64,000 nt of DNA from Psococerastis gibbosa (GCA_963971405.1 OZ020485.1:45939469-46003468); one strand, 5' to 3'. Positions 51,690 to 63,807 are shown, numbered from the stretch's first letter. Made by a program: numbers and translations. The notes: generated from the letters alone by a model not told the origin.

Positions 51690-53800
51690 CAACAGATTAG
51701 TAAATATTTACTAAGCTATTATACAACACTGAAAAATGATGTCCCAATTCAGAGTCAAACTTTCTTTAACATGCGTTGACAGTACATATTGACCATATTG
51801 TACATACGCTGTGTATAATCGCTGTATGCATGTAATTTTTCTTACAATACCCATAAAGATTGCATGGGCTAAAATTATGAAGGTGGCCTGTGCCTACTTT
51901 TAAATGTCAAAAAATTCTACGTGTACAATACATAGACAATAGGTCAAGTTGCGCAAAGACGGCAATATAAAGTAGCCTAAGCCCCGGAGCCCCCCCCCCC
52001 CTGCTATCCTCTATTGTGGGCACTTAAATGTTACATGTATAGCCATAATTTTATTTTATTTTTCACAGAAAATTACCGTATTTACGCAAATGACCTCACC
52101 CTATACGACATACAAGTGAACACAACCAGAATATAAGCCTATACGATAACAAAGTCAGGTAGGGTAGGCTACTGAAAACACTGAAACTAAGGCATACTAT
52201 ATAAAAGTACAACCTCTGAGCAAGGGTTCGCTGCTAGCAAAAATTTATAATTAAATAACACTCTACGTTTTTTATATACCAATTAATTATCAATAGAAAA
52301 CAAAATGTCTTATAGGGTAGCCTATTAATTAAGGGGTAACCAGAAGGGAAAAACCTTAAAAGTGCCTACAAAATTAAATTTCACTGAAATTACCGATCGC
52401 AGAGCTATGAATTTTGTCACGTACATTAGAGAAAAAGGTTTCATTTAGGATTGGGCATAGTAATAGCACTTGACCTTGACTGTAAAAAAATAAATAATCA
52501 GGCCTTACCATCGAGTAGTCGAGTAGTGGTATAAATACCTAGTATTTAGGGTAGCCAGATTTTCAAAACAAAAAATGAGTATATACTGTATACATCCATG
52601 TAAGAGCCAAGCGGGGGGGGGGGGGGGGGGGGGGTCACACACTCTTCTTTAAATCACTGATGTGATGGGGTATAGTACAACCATTTCTTGGCTAAAAAAG
52701 TCGTATAGGATAACAAGATTATTTATTCACAAAACCCCCCATAACCTTTTTACAATTTTTAACAAACGTTGAGTGAAGCAATAGCTACTTGAATAATAAA
52801 ACTTTTATTACATTCTACCTTGTGTATTTTATAGTTATACTTGTATTTAGCTAAAGAGCGCACTTCCTCTAGTATTGTCTTCCCCTCCAGCGTCAAAATT
52901 ACAAAGTTCTCTAAAAGAGTAGGATCTGATTTAGAAAAGAGTATACTTGCACCAAAAGCACAAAACGAAAGAGTAGGTACCTATGTCTAATTTGGAACAC
53001 AAAATAGTATAAATACTCTTGAGAAGAGTATATCTGGCCACCCTAGAATGATTGATTGAGGTCCAAAATTAGTTGCAGTACAGCACCTAACGTATAGGTA
53101 TAACGAAAATTGCAACATCAAATTTATGATTCTTTGGTAGACGTCATATAGCTGGTATTTGACATTGACATTATATGGTAAATTGGTAAGAACAGTTCTG
53201 TTCCGATGGCCCAGAAATTTTTTCGTTTTTTATTTTTTATGTGCTGTCATCTCTCACCAAAATTTCGAGGCGGAACATTGCCAAAAATTAAAGAAAGTGA
53301 ACATATCGCACGTTTCACCGCGGGTTTCTGGCCCTAGCTCGAAGAACATCCTTAAAGAAAATACCCTATTCCAAATTTTAGAGCATAAAATTTTCTACAA
53401 TTAATGTATTGCTGAAGTTTCTTTCTAAGACCAATGGTTTGAGTTAATAGGACCATTGGTAATTTTTAAGATAAGGTGAAGGACAGTGCTAAAAAAATAA
53501 TAACCTAATAATTCTGAAAGAATGAAAATTGTCTGAATTGAAGGCCTTTTGCTTACTCTTCCAACTAACCGATTTTTATTACATCAATAACTAGGTATTT
53601 ACATAAATAATTATCACAATAATAACATTCGGGTGATCATCAAAACGGATTTTGGTCCTTCTAGGAGATTCAATACGTCATATAGACTATTTAATATTTA
53701 AATGTGACTAGCATTCCACTCAATTTTATTTTAATAGCCGACTATGTAATAGTCTATATAATAATATAATAAGATTCATCTATTCATCGTTCATCTATAG
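51690..53800. other. intergenic, low-complexity and unassigned
   Basis: AT-rich with no coding signal. A G run of 22 bases lies at 52613-52634. No repeat family is certain. Confidence 0.45.
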
Positions 53801-53889
53801 GTATTACAGTGGTTCCCAGCCAATGATTAACGAGAAGAAATCTCGGGGGGGGGGGGGGGGCGTTCGCGAAAACTTGGGCATATGCATGA

Positions 53890-54110
53890 CAATAATATAA
53901 TTACAAAGGCTTTCACGGCCGGAGCTACGTGATGAAGCAGTAAAATCCGGGATGATAGGCCGTGGTCGTTCTGAAAGCGTGCTTCCAAAAGTTTCGTCAA
54001 CATCTGCAGTCGACATCTTCAGTGGAACTACATAGACTTCAAAGATTGTATCTCGGAGGCTCAGCAGCAACCCGGATTCCGGATTCTACTGCTTATTCAT
54101 CATGCACGGC
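53890..54110 (+). repeat. 'ctttcacggccggag' dispersed element, best copy
   Basis: 'caaaggctttcacggccgga', 'gatgataggccgtggtcgtt' and 'cgtcaacatctgcagtcgac', ending 'ccggattctactgcttattc'. The family is listed at 4674, 23150, 33150 and 37837. Confidence 0.6.
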
Positions 54111-54300
54111 AATGATAGGCTACTGCTTAAAAGGAAATACATACGCTTCAAAAACCCTTCATTCAATCCTCGAATTCAGTCTAATGCTGAAAATAGCTAT
54201 ATCAAGAATCACAGGGACAAAATTAAATTTCAGCAGTAACCTCAGAAGGTTATCTAAGTTACACATGAAATTATGTATTTAATTTACCTATATTACAATT
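54110..54300 (+). mobile_element. possible LINE 3' remnant
   Basis: The frame reads KTLHSILEFSLMLKIAISRI, then NFSSNLRRLSKLHMKLCI, weakly similar in style to LINE C-termini. Low support. Confidence 0.25.
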
Positions 54301-54617
54301 ATCAATTAGACCTATTATTGGAACTGCAACGGGCCTACTATTGAGATTACTTTTAATCATAACATGGGATTGAATTGAATTATTGAAAACGACTTTATTG
54401 AATAAAAAAACAAAAAACCAAAAGACTATAAAGTCGTCTTTTCATGCTAACCTTAAAAACAAACATATTGTATTAGTATATAGATGCTTAAAATTAAATA
54501 GAGAAGAAACAAGGGAAGAAGAGGGGGGGGGGGAAGGTTAAGGGGGGGGGGGGGAATCCATTGTCGTCACCATTATACATTTAAACATGATAAATCTAAT
54601 TTTAAAATGGAAAGTGC

Positions 54618-55326
54618 TAAGGCGGCTATTCCATCTGTCAGGCGGCAGTTCCACTAGCGAATTTACTTAATTTGTGATCTGAGATTTCTTGTTTCTTTTG
54701 TTTTAAGGAGACTATTATGTAGATACTTAACTTGTCTATTATAAATTAAGTTATAATATGGTAGAGACTTATTAATGATGTCTGCTACCATATTATAACT
54801 TAATTTATAATAGATAAGATAAGTATCTACATTTATAGTCTCCTTAAAACAAAAGAAACAAAAAATCTCAAATCACAAATGAAGTTAATTTGCCGGTGGA
54901 ATTGCCACCTCATCCGTCATTTGTGCGTCAATAATTGATGAGATTTTTTTTACTCTATGACATTGTCCATTTTAACTTCTTCATGTTAAAATTGATCAAT
55001 TATCATAGAGTAAAATCACGCTTTGCAAACAATAACAAACTAACATTAAACAATGGCATCGTCTGGAGATGATAAATAATTTAAATTAATTTCTTGAGAA
55101 CGAACGAATTATTTCCAAATTTAAATCATTAAAATTTCTGGTAGATTATAAAATTTAAAAAAAGACGGCGGGCATACTTACAAAATTGGAAAAACATGAA
55201 AACAAAAATGGGCAATTATTGAAAACAAGTGGAATGGTGTGTAAAAATAAATAATGCAACATTGATGATTTTCCGTCAATGACAAATCAAAATTGAAGAA
55301 AAATGGACAGATGGAATAGCCGCCTA
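54618..55326. mobile_element. outer MITE, TAAGGCGGCTATTCCATCTGTC family, interrupted
   Basis: Left 'ggcggctattccatctgtc' pairs with right 'gacagatggaatagccgcc', with TA at both edges. The left arm is split 22 bp in by the element at 54640-54910. Confidence 0.85.
54640..54910. mobile_element. nested palindromic MITE
   Basis: 'aggcggcagttccactagcg' on the left pairs with 'ccggtggaattgccacct' on the right. The inner 'aaggagactattatgtagat' pairs with its complement. Same family as 3624-3902. Confidence 0.85.
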
Positions 55327-55979
55327 ATCAAAATTGTTTTGTATACATGAGCGTTCAGTACAATTTTAATTAGGGCTCTATATTAGGGTATATAGTGCCT
55401 TAATTTTAACCTATATAAAAATGTAAACAAAACAATTTTATAATAGCACTTATAGCCTTCTAAATAGTTTGCTTACATTTTGAACCCTCAGAATAAGTTA
55501 TTCTTTAAACCGCATGGTAGGCCCACTCGCCCACTGGTGTTGGGTTGCGAAATTTATTGGATTCTTTGTTGTTATAATCACGTTACGAACAAGTTTGGGA
55601 ACCACTGATCTACAGTATCTTTATTCAATAATGGCATATTCGAATTCTTTGCTACATTTCTCTGACAGGTTTCCCCCAATAGAGGGGGAAATAATAGCAA
55701 TTGCTATTCTTAACCAGGCTGCTGGCATTCCATTAAAACTACATCGAAGTACAAAAGCCATGTGGTCCACTAAAAGAACGTCACTGATGTCTAAGCACTA
55801 GACAAAAGCTGCGATATACATAAGGGGTACTCACAGATCTAATGATAACGTATACGAAACTCATAGTCTAAGAGCCGGTGTTAGGAATATAATACAACAA
55901 TAGCATCAGTGATAGACATAATAGGATAAAGTAGATTAGATTTTTGAATCCTGGACCACCTAATGCCACGTCTCCCTCC

Positions 55980-56116
55980 TATGGCGGGTTTTCCATTGAC
56001 CTCGTATTGCAGAATGACATCGACATTGACGTGGTAGCAGACATTCAAGACTTATTAATGATATCTGCTACGTCGATGTCATTCTGCAATATGAAGTCAA
56101 TGGAAACCCCGCCTTA
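55980..56116. mobile_element. short palindromic MITE, ATGGCGGGTTTTCCATTGAC family
   Basis: Left 'ggcgggttttccattgacct' pairs with right 'agtcaatggaaaccccgcc'. The centre repeats 'gtagcagacattcaagactt' against its diverged complement. 137 bp. Confidence 0.8.
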
Positions 56117-56137
56117 GAGTCGCCATTGAAAAAAGTA

Positions 56138-56314
56138 CCTGCAGCCTGATCATGGCGATTATAATACCGGTATTTATTTAATCCCCTGTTATTAAAAATG
56201 TAAACAAGATAATTTTATAATGGAAAGTGCTATTCAAAATTTGGTTTGTTTACATTTTAATACCAGGGGATTAAATAAATACCGGTATTATAATCACCAT
56301 GATCAGGCTGCAGG
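56138..56314. mobile_element. palindromic MITE (CCTGCAGCCTGATCATGG)
   Basis: Left 'cctgcagcctgatcatggcg' and 'attataataccggtatttat' pair with right 'ataaataccggtattataat' and 'caccatgatcaggctgcagg'. Almost perfect. Related to 25430-25604. Confidence 0.88.
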
Positions 56315-56704
56315 ATCAACAAATATTTTGGCGCGATCGAATGTCCCTCCTACAGTATAATTATTATATTGTAGAATCTAGCTAGGGTAAACAATAATTC
56401 GAATGATAATTTTCACATGGGTTGCATATCTAAATCGCCTATACATGTTAAAAAAACCTTCAGAAGATTATTTTTCGCCCTTTTCTATCACATGATCTCG
56501 GACTATTGTTAATCTATGCTGATTTGAGCCACACGTCACAGCAGAAAAATCACGGACAGTTGACTGAGGCATACTGTGCAAGTGTTACCGTGATCCACAG
56601 TCATCTTACAAATGATACAGTGTATATACGAAAGCTCGCATCGCATGTAGGCATATATTTTTTTAAATAAAAGGTTAAACACATGCAAGCAATTTAATGA
56701 GTGT

Positions 56705-56907
56705 ATACATGGCCGTGCCCAGGGGGGTGGTCCAAGGGGTTCGGACCCACGAAATAATTTTTTTAAAATGTAAACCTGTATTGCTTGAAGAATTGGAATA
56801 CATTTATTTGAGTTTGAACACAGGATAAAACGGACTTTCATTAATAAATTACGTAAAAAAATTTTGCCCCCCCCCCCCCGAAATCAAAACCTTGGCACGG
56901 CCTTGAG
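56705..56907. mobile_element. 'atggccgtgcccagg' poly(C) element
   Basis: The ends 'ggccgtgcccagggg' and 'ccttggcacggcc' are approximate inverted repeats. The middle has 'ggactttcattaataaatta' and a C run, as in 12860-13005. It lies inside a SINE-like repeat ('caatttaatgagtgtataca', then 'aaatccgattgaccccttca'). Confidence 0.65.
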
Positions 56908-58634
56908 TGTAAATCCGATTGACCCCTTCAGTCGCTCTTGTAGGATGACTGTTGTTCGCGAAACACTTATACAGTATGCCTCTATGTCTATGTCAACTTA
57001 CGTGCGGCGTAGTTTTAGTATATCAGTAAATTTGTAAAGTTGGTTAAGTAAAAAAACATGATTTCCATTATATTCTTGCTTATTTCTTTGTATGTTATTT
57101 CATATTTTTTAACATTCACTCAGTTTCGTACATTACGGCACCATAAAATCTGTGATTCCCTATTTTAAGCCTACGAGGAAATAGAGCACCACAATAGGAT
57201 ATACCTAATCCAACAGGCTTAGCACCAACGGAATGGAATAATTTCTCCAGGTTCATAAGAGTAAATAAGCCTCAATGCTTGTGTGTGAAGGAGTGCTTAT
57301 TTAGTCTTAAGGAAGTACCAACTCGATTTTAAATGGTAGGCCTACTGTTAATGTTACTACTGTGATGTTTGTTGCTGGCCCCTAGTTGAGGGTCGGAGAA
57401 GGCCTATTGGCCCTAACTCCGCTAGGGTGGTCTCAGCAAAAATAAAGTCATTATTTATTTATGAATTTAATATTGACAAAGGGGAATTAAATTGCAATAA
57501 AGATTAAATTACAAATTGTTTTTCAACAGAGATTATTAATATTCTTTAATTGCGGCATGTGCTTGACGTAAGCGAAAACAAAACAGTTGAGTGTCGTCTG
57601 CTTATGAGCCGGGTTAGTTTTAATACCGTATTTATGTGGCTTAAATAATTCTCCGGGTAAGTTATTATTTTCCGTTGGTGATAGGCCGGCAGGTCTAATC
57701 TGCAAACAATATGTTTTCAAACGGGGCGGATTAAGGATTTTTGACCGGGCCAGGGCCCCGGAGGCTCCGGCCCGGAGCATAGGGGGCACCAAGCACTGAA
57801 TACCTACCCAAGCACTGAGAGGAGAGGGTTTATGGGAAATTGTTTATAATACAGAAGAGGTGCTTAAAATAAATATTTAAACCTTAGAAATAATTTTTTC
57901 ACCTCCTCTCGATCCAAAACTACCTGCGACAAACAGAATATGCACAAGAAATGAATATATTATTAATAATTTTTGAAATAGATAAAAATGTTTTATACCT
58001 AAGTTAGGTACGGTACTGGTATTAAATTTGCCTCCAATTTTTTAACAGTTGTTGAACCGGTATACGTATAGTAAAGGCTGAAGGCCTTGCGTTTCTAGCT
58101 TAGGTAGTTACCTTGCAAAGTGACTTCATTTTGTTTCTTTGTACGTTAGGCGTTTTTTGGGGGGAATTTTTAATGGACTTACTTTCAAATTATTAAGTCA
58201 ATGGACGACTTTAGGTATTTTTGTTTTGTGGATAAATATTGCTCGTGAATTAGAGTAAAAGTCGGCATACGTTATTAGTTCTTGTGCTTTTCTGCTTTTC
58301 AGTTTCGTTTTCTTAAGTAGGTACGTACGTACATAGCCTACTATGTACAAGTACTATCCTAACGTACCACAAGACGCTTAAACTGGGCTTCTCTATCTAT
58401 TTTCAACTATCATCTATGACGGAGTGTACCGTTGCAGAAAAACCATAAAAGAGCCTAAGCAGTTGATCACAGAAATATATAAGCTAGGGAGAAGGGGGGG
58501 GGGGAGATTTTAGCAATTTTCAAAAACAATTCTTAAAACTAAAATGCTTGTTATACAACGTTTACATTAATTCAGATAACTTCATTTTAAAAAAAAATTG
58601 CCGATCACACATTCATTTTGGCTTGTCTCCCACG
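56908..58634. other. intergenic, no gene seen
   Basis: Contains SINE body text at 57390-57440 ('ctattggccctaactccgct') and a G run at 58494-58504. Otherwise unassigned. Confidence 0.45.
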
Positions 58635-59005
58635 TAAAGCGGCGTCCAGACTATGCCGCGTTGGTCGCCGGCATTGCCAACACGGCAAAGCCAACACGGC
58701 AAAACCAACACGGCAAAGCCAACGCGGCAAATCTGATCTGTTGGCCTCTCGTTCACACAGAGCGTTTGCATTCAGCGGTAAAATTTCAAACGATGTGGAT
58801 TTACAAGGATGATATATTCTTATCTGCGTGCCGCGTGGAGCCAACGGTTGGCACGTCCCCGTCTCGCCGGCTTTCTTTGATGGAGACCGACACTTTAGCG
58901 GTTTTCTGCGGCAAACCGTTGGCTCAGCGACACATGCCAACGGCCACGTCCACATTGTATTGGCAATGTCGGTGGCGAACGGTGGCATAGTGTGGACGCC
59001 GCTTA
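58635..59005. mobile_element. MITE of the AAAGCGGCGTCCA family, uninterrupted
   Basis: TAAAGCGGCGTCCAGACTAT at the left pairs with ATAGTGTGGACGCCGCTTA at the right. The inner 'gccaacacggcaaagcc' words repeat. At 371 bp it gives the empty-site reference for the interrupted copy at 8264-8919. Open frames on both strands here are by-products of its high GC. Confidence 0.88.
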
Positions 59006-59099
59006 AGGGACCTCCAAATTATACCGCCTCCAGGCCATAAGAAAAAAAAAACCCGGAATCAGTCACGATTGTTTTGAATAAAACTTCAAACCCGCGACA

Positions 59100-59614
59100 T
59101 TCCATCGTCTCAGGACGCTAAATGTCATCCTTTTCCTTCGTCGGGTAAAATTATTTGAACAGTCTTTCGGGGCCCTTTCAATTCCGCGAAACTGTCTCTT
59201 GAAGCACTATTTCGCGGCCCTCTCAATTCCGCGAAACTGTCCTTTGAAGCACTGTTTCGAGGCCCCTTTAACTGGGCCGTGCAGTCCTTTCCTCTGAGTA
59301 CCTCCGCCGTGATGACCTGGGCTTGTGCCGGCTCCACTATGGTAACTGTGTGGGGCTGGACGAGACAGTGTGAAAGGTTGTTTATATTATTGTTGTTTTC
59401 CCTGTGGACTTCATCTTCAATGTATGCCGCGGCGGGAAATTTGTTATTTTCTTCTGGAGACCCTGAGCTGCTTTCCCTGCAAGCAAATAGGCTACATAAT
59501 TTACATAGGGATGAGCGGGAAACGGCCTATCTTGCGAGATTCAAGGCGAAACGAAACTGCGAAACCAGCAGGGCGAAAATATCCGTCTCGCGGAACGTGT
59601 CTCGAATCTTTCCC
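59100..59614. other. GC-rich block with a 45-bp tandem repeat
   Basis: 59165-59280 has three units of 45 bp ('ggccctttcaattccgcgaa', 'actgtctcttgaagcac'). On the minus strand they stay in frame as a 15-residue repeat (KGPRNSASKDSFAEL). The flanks include 'cgtgatgacctgggcttgtg' and 'tctcgcggaacgtgtctcga'. No family recognised. It may be a remnant of an element or of a gene exon. Confidence 0.5.
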
Positions 59615-60004
59615 TAAGGCGCCCATTCCCTTGACCGGCTAGGGCTATTTCCAAAAACAGTGACGTGGTAGCAGACATTCAAGACTTAGGTTGCGTTTCC
59701 ACCGATCTCGCATTGCAGAATGCAAATGACATTGACGGAAATTAGAATTTTTTTTTTTTATAGAAATCTATTGAAATGTTTGTACTTAACGTATCCCATG
59801 ACGCCATTTTTTAATTTTAGTTTGTTTGTTTGTGATTTTACTGTATGATCATTGATAAATTTTAACTATGGCATAGAGGAAAATAAACATTTCCGTCAAT
59901 TCTGCAATGCGAGGTCGGTGGATACGCCACCTAAGTCTTGAATGTCTGCTACCACGTCACCGTTTTTGGAAATAGCCCTAGCCGGTCAATGGAATGGGCA
60001 CCTA
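59615..60004. mobile_element. MITE, TAAGGCGCCCATTCCCTTGAC family
   Basis: Left 'ggcgcccattcccttgaccg' pairs with right 'cggtcaatggaatgggcacc'. The middle has the shared 'gacgtggtagcagacattca' word. Closest to 43017-43406. Confidence 0.86.
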
Positions 60005-60360
60005 AATAGTGCCTACAGTAATTTTCGTGGTAGGCTGTCACTAGAGCTTTTAAGTACCTACGGGAAGACGTAGATATTTACAGGTGTAGAGCCATATATT
60101 GTTTCAGTCTGCTTACATTTACCGTGCCGATCGCATCTTTTCTCTACCTTACAAGTTAGGTACTTGTTATTCCTTTAATTACTCGAGAACGTCCCTTCCC
60201 CTCTCCACCGACCACCACAGGCACAGCAGCCAGCGTGAACATCAGCTGCAACGCAGGGACCAGACAGTGATGGCCAGTGTGCTGCACAAACCCTTATTAG
60301 CTCACCTCCAGGTTCGACCAACACCTCTCAGCCTTTACACTAAACAGTCTATACCGCCAA

Positions 60361-60629
60361 GCACGTAGCCAGGATTCTATTTCGGGAGGGGCTAACTACC
60401 AGGAGTTCGAGGGGCATTGAATACCCCCAGTAAAACGGTGGGTCCACCCCTCCCCCCCCCCCCCCCGGAAATTTTAAAGTATTTACATGGAAAACACACA
60501 GTTTTAGTCTTGTTAGAGGGAGAAAAAAAATACAGGTGAAACATCAAGCAGAACAATGCAAGGATTTTTTCTTTTTTTCACATTTCAGGGGGGGCTTCAG
60601 TCTCCAAAGCCCCCTCCCTGGCTACGTGC
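60361..60629. mobile_element. GCACGTAGCCAGG poly(C) element
   Basis: The ends GCACGTAGCCAGGA and CCTGGCTACGTGC are inverted repeats. The body has a C run of about 16. Of the same general type as 41281-41466. Confidence 0.75.
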
Positions 60630-60687
60630 CTGTACACCGCTCCCCTGACTACACATGATTTAGCTTGCTTGCTATGCCAATATCAGA

Positions 60688-61158
60688 GTGGAACATTACC
60701 TTCCATTTAGAGGCGGAGAGGGTGTTCTCGACAGGGGGAATGAGGCGACTTCCCTGGAGACTGAGAGGGACCGTATTGAGCCGAAAGTTTGGTCGGGGGA
60801 AACGTTGGCTCCCATTGACGTGACTATTCCACTACTGAAACAGCAAAAATTCAGGCATGATATATGTAATTACAAAGGTCATTCAGTAAGTTTTCAGTAC
60901 GATACAGTATACTGTCTAAAACTACACCCTGTACTTCCTGGGCTACACAAAGAGGCTATACAAATCCATAAGCAACACCAGAACTTCAGCGAAGGCAATT
61001 TTCGATATCAAGATTTCGAAGGATTTGACACCCAAGTGTTTATTCTTCTCGGTCTGTGCAACGACATGTGGCCAAACTATCAGATGGATTTTTCTAAAAG
61101 TGTAATTACAAAAGTTTCGTCAACAATTGCGGTCACCATCATCAGTGGTACTACGTAA
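60688..61158 (+). other. open frame of 156 codons, unassigned
   Basis: Starts MEHYLPFRGG and runs to a region shared with the 'tttcgtcaacaattgcggtc' repeat. I recognise no domain. The last 30 codons lie in repeat sequence, there is no splice context, and composition is ordinary. It may be chance or a decayed element. Confidence 0.2.
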
Positions 61159-61394
61159 ACTTCTGAGGTTGTATCTCGATTCTCGGAGGCTTAGTAGCAA
61201 CTGTTTGGGCAAGGAGATGTGCACTAATATTTATACAATGATTAGGAAGGGTAAGGGGTGAAGGCATTCTCATTATCCTTTATAATTTTATGATTGGCTC
61301 GCAGTCAAGTCAATTTGATTTTTGGCCGCTTATTGGCTCCGCTACTAACCTATAGGTAACTTGATTTCCGGTTGATGACGTAATTGTCTTGTTG

Positions 61395-61500
61395 TTGTCA
61401 GGGCTGTCATTTCAATATTTTACCGGGGGGGGGGGGGCATGATTACAATTAGGTACATTTTTTTTTTTACAACATTGAAACGATTTCCTCCCTAGCCAGA
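61395..61500 (+). repeat. single unit of the 21.3-kb tandem repeat
   Basis: 'cagggctgtcatttcaatat', a 13-G run and 'catgattacaattaggtaca', then 'ttgaaacgatttcctccct', matching a diverged unit of 21344-21960. Confidence 0.7.
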
Positions 61501-61579
61501 GTAAATTAGGACTAAGACATTAGGACATTTTATTTTATTTTATATCCCAAGGGGAGTGACGTATTACAAACATGAGTAA

Positions 61580-62000
61580 CATTGAGACTTACATTGCCTG
61601 CTGTGTTAATAGTCATTAGAGGCATGGGTCTCATAATAATTATAGTCATAGGAAGAAGCCCATTGTCAGGGGAAGGGGAAGGATTTACATGTTTTGAGGT
61701 CCTAGAAACACAAAAAAAAAAAAAAAATTCTATCTGTCGGTCTGTCCAACGATTTTTTGGCCAAACTACTTTCCACATTTGGATCAAATTCGGAATTTTT
61801 CGGAAAGTGTACTCCCAAACGTTTGTCAACATCTACGGTCCGCGGTCGCCATCGCAAACGTAAACTTCTGAAATTGTGTATCTTAGAGTAGCGTAGTAAC
61901 CGGTACGGGGTAGATCGTGGATTTGAGTCTCCCCGGATTCAGCTTTATTTTCTTGAGACTGTCAGAGCCTTAGCTCCAACTTACTCATATTTCTCACCAT
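61580..62000. repeat. mixture of dispersed repeats
   Basis: 'gtgttaatagtcattagagg' family, then TTTCCAATTTAT-family text ('tgttttgaggtcctagaaac'), then 'cgtttgtcaacatctacggt'. No gene. Confidence 0.5.
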
Positions 62001-63222
62001 TCGGTATTCTGATGTCTGGTTACGCCACTGCCGCTGCATTTGGCTAGCTCAGTGCTGCATAAGCGGCACTAGGCTTTCCTAAGAATGAGCATGCAGCCGT
62101 CTGGCCCGACGTCAGACAGCCTATAGGCAACCGAGGTATTAAATAGGAGTAGGTTCGGAAATCAGAGGCGGAAAAGAGGCAACTGGAGAACTTATATCAT
62201 CTTAATTAGTTTAATATTAATAAGTTATTTTTATCTGCGTGTCCTGGTGTAGTTTTTATTGGGTAAGTGTATAATATATATATATTGTATAAAAGGGATT
62301 TAATTCTAATTTTTTTACATAGGCTAAGTTTCCCTCCTAGTAAGTATATTATTAATAGAATCAACAAACGGGGCTCAACAAGACCCTATTTAATAATGTT
62401 CAACCTATAATGGTTCTATTAGGGGTAGCCCACTGTTCAATAAGTATATACTGTATATGGCCCATACTTACTATAACGAAACTGTGGGATATACAACATA
62501 GAATTTAGAGTTTTATTTTGTAATTTATGTTCTTTTATGATGTTTAATTGAATAAATTTTTTCTTTCTTTCTTTCAAGTCCAACTAACTCTTTGTTAAAT
62601 AGTACTACAACCATTGTCATTAACCTTTACCAATAGATAAATCCTTTGAAATCATGGACTCGAAAAACTCGACAGTCACAAAGTTTTACTTATATTAACA
62701 TATGCATACCGTACATATAGGAAAGTAATACTACTTAATAACCTTGAACTGGAATAAAAGAGATACCGTGATGCAAAATTTATGAGAAGTACAGTTTAGA
62801 GCTGACGTGACGGTGCAGTGCTGACCTCGCCTTCACCTTCCGTTATCATGTCTGTTGTATACCCGCAAACAGCAGCAGATAGCCTATGACCCTCGGGCCC
62901 GAACACAGTTCTCTCAACGTATTTAAAAACAAATATTACAAGTTTCTCCTTAGTCAGCAAACCACTGTCACCGGTTGATCAAGGCAAGGCTGCGTGTGAA
63001 TGTGTGAGAAAATGTGTGTGTGAATGTACAGTAGATGGTAGCGAATGTGAATTAGTATGTCTGTTATCTTGAATGAAAGGTATGACTGATATACTGCATG
63101 AATGTAGCTTATAAAAATATATTTCAATCAAACTATATCGTTGTTATGTACAGTTAGGTGTAAGAGAGGGCCGTAGGCCCTAATCTCGCTGTATCTATAC
63201 ATATTTTTTTTTAAATAAAGAC

Positions 63223-63254
<32 letters not shown>

Positions 63255-63265
63255 ATAGTAGCTTT
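62001..63265. other. intergenic, no gene seen
   Basis: AT-rich, with SINE tail text at 63150-63190 and a TTA microsatellite at 63227-63255. Confidence 0.45.
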
Positions 63266-63267
63266 AT

Positions 63268-63480
63268 TGCAGTTGGTAGAGAACTGGACTACGGATTAAA
63301 AGGTTGAGATTCGAGACTCTTCATAATTGGAAAATTTTTCCACCGGCCCTGGGCCCACCCAACCCTTATGGGTACCCAGGGCACCGGTAGCGGAGAAACG
63401 CGTCTCTCGGAGATATTAATTAAGAGACGATCGGAGATGGACAAACCTTACGATTAGTTTAACATAGGGCTAGTTGGACT
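63268..63480 (+). mobile_element. tRNA-derived SINE
   Basis: 'gcagttggtagagaactgga' and 'ctacggattaaaaggttgag', then 'attcgagactcttc', follow tRNA D-arm, anticodon and T-arm order, then a non-tRNA body ('gggtacccagggcaccggta'). The anticodon stem does not pair well, so this is a SINE and not a working tRNA gene. Confidence 0.65.
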
Positions 63481-63539
63481 TATATTGCCTGCTGTATTAA
63501 TAGTCATTAGAGGCAGGGGCCTCACGGTCATCGAACATT

Positions 63540-63807
63540 CAGTGGCGGCGCTAGAAATTTTAAGGCGGGGGGGCCATGGGGGGGGGCACGACTTCTATCT
63601 GGGGGGGGGGGGGCAATAAAAAAAAACCTTTTTCATTGGAAATAGGTATAATGAAAGTAAGTAAAATGTAACCATTACTAAAATTCTGCTAGGCCTAGAT
63701 ATAACATGTAAAATATCTCATAAGTGGGGGGGCCCAGGGGGGGGGGGCAGAGAAACTTTCGGGGGGGGGGGGCAGGCCCCCCGGGCACCCCCGTAGCGCC
63801 ACCACTG
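63540..63807. mobile_element. hAT-type non-autonomous element, 8-bp TSD CGAACATT
   Basis: CAGTGGCGGCGCTAG at the left pairs imperfectly with GTAGCGCCACCACTG at the right. CGAACATT flanks both sides (63532-63539 and 63808-63815). It is 268 bp with several G runs, inserted inside the 'agtcattagaggcaggggcc' repeat. Confidence 0.92.

Noticed and set aside
58598-58990. 130- and 127-codon open frames on opposite strands
   Set aside because: Both lie inside a MITE with inverted ends. They reflect its base composition and share no protein family.
63268-63350. tRNA gene
   Set aside because: A- and B-box-like words are present but the anticodon and acceptor stems do not pair, and a SINE body follows.
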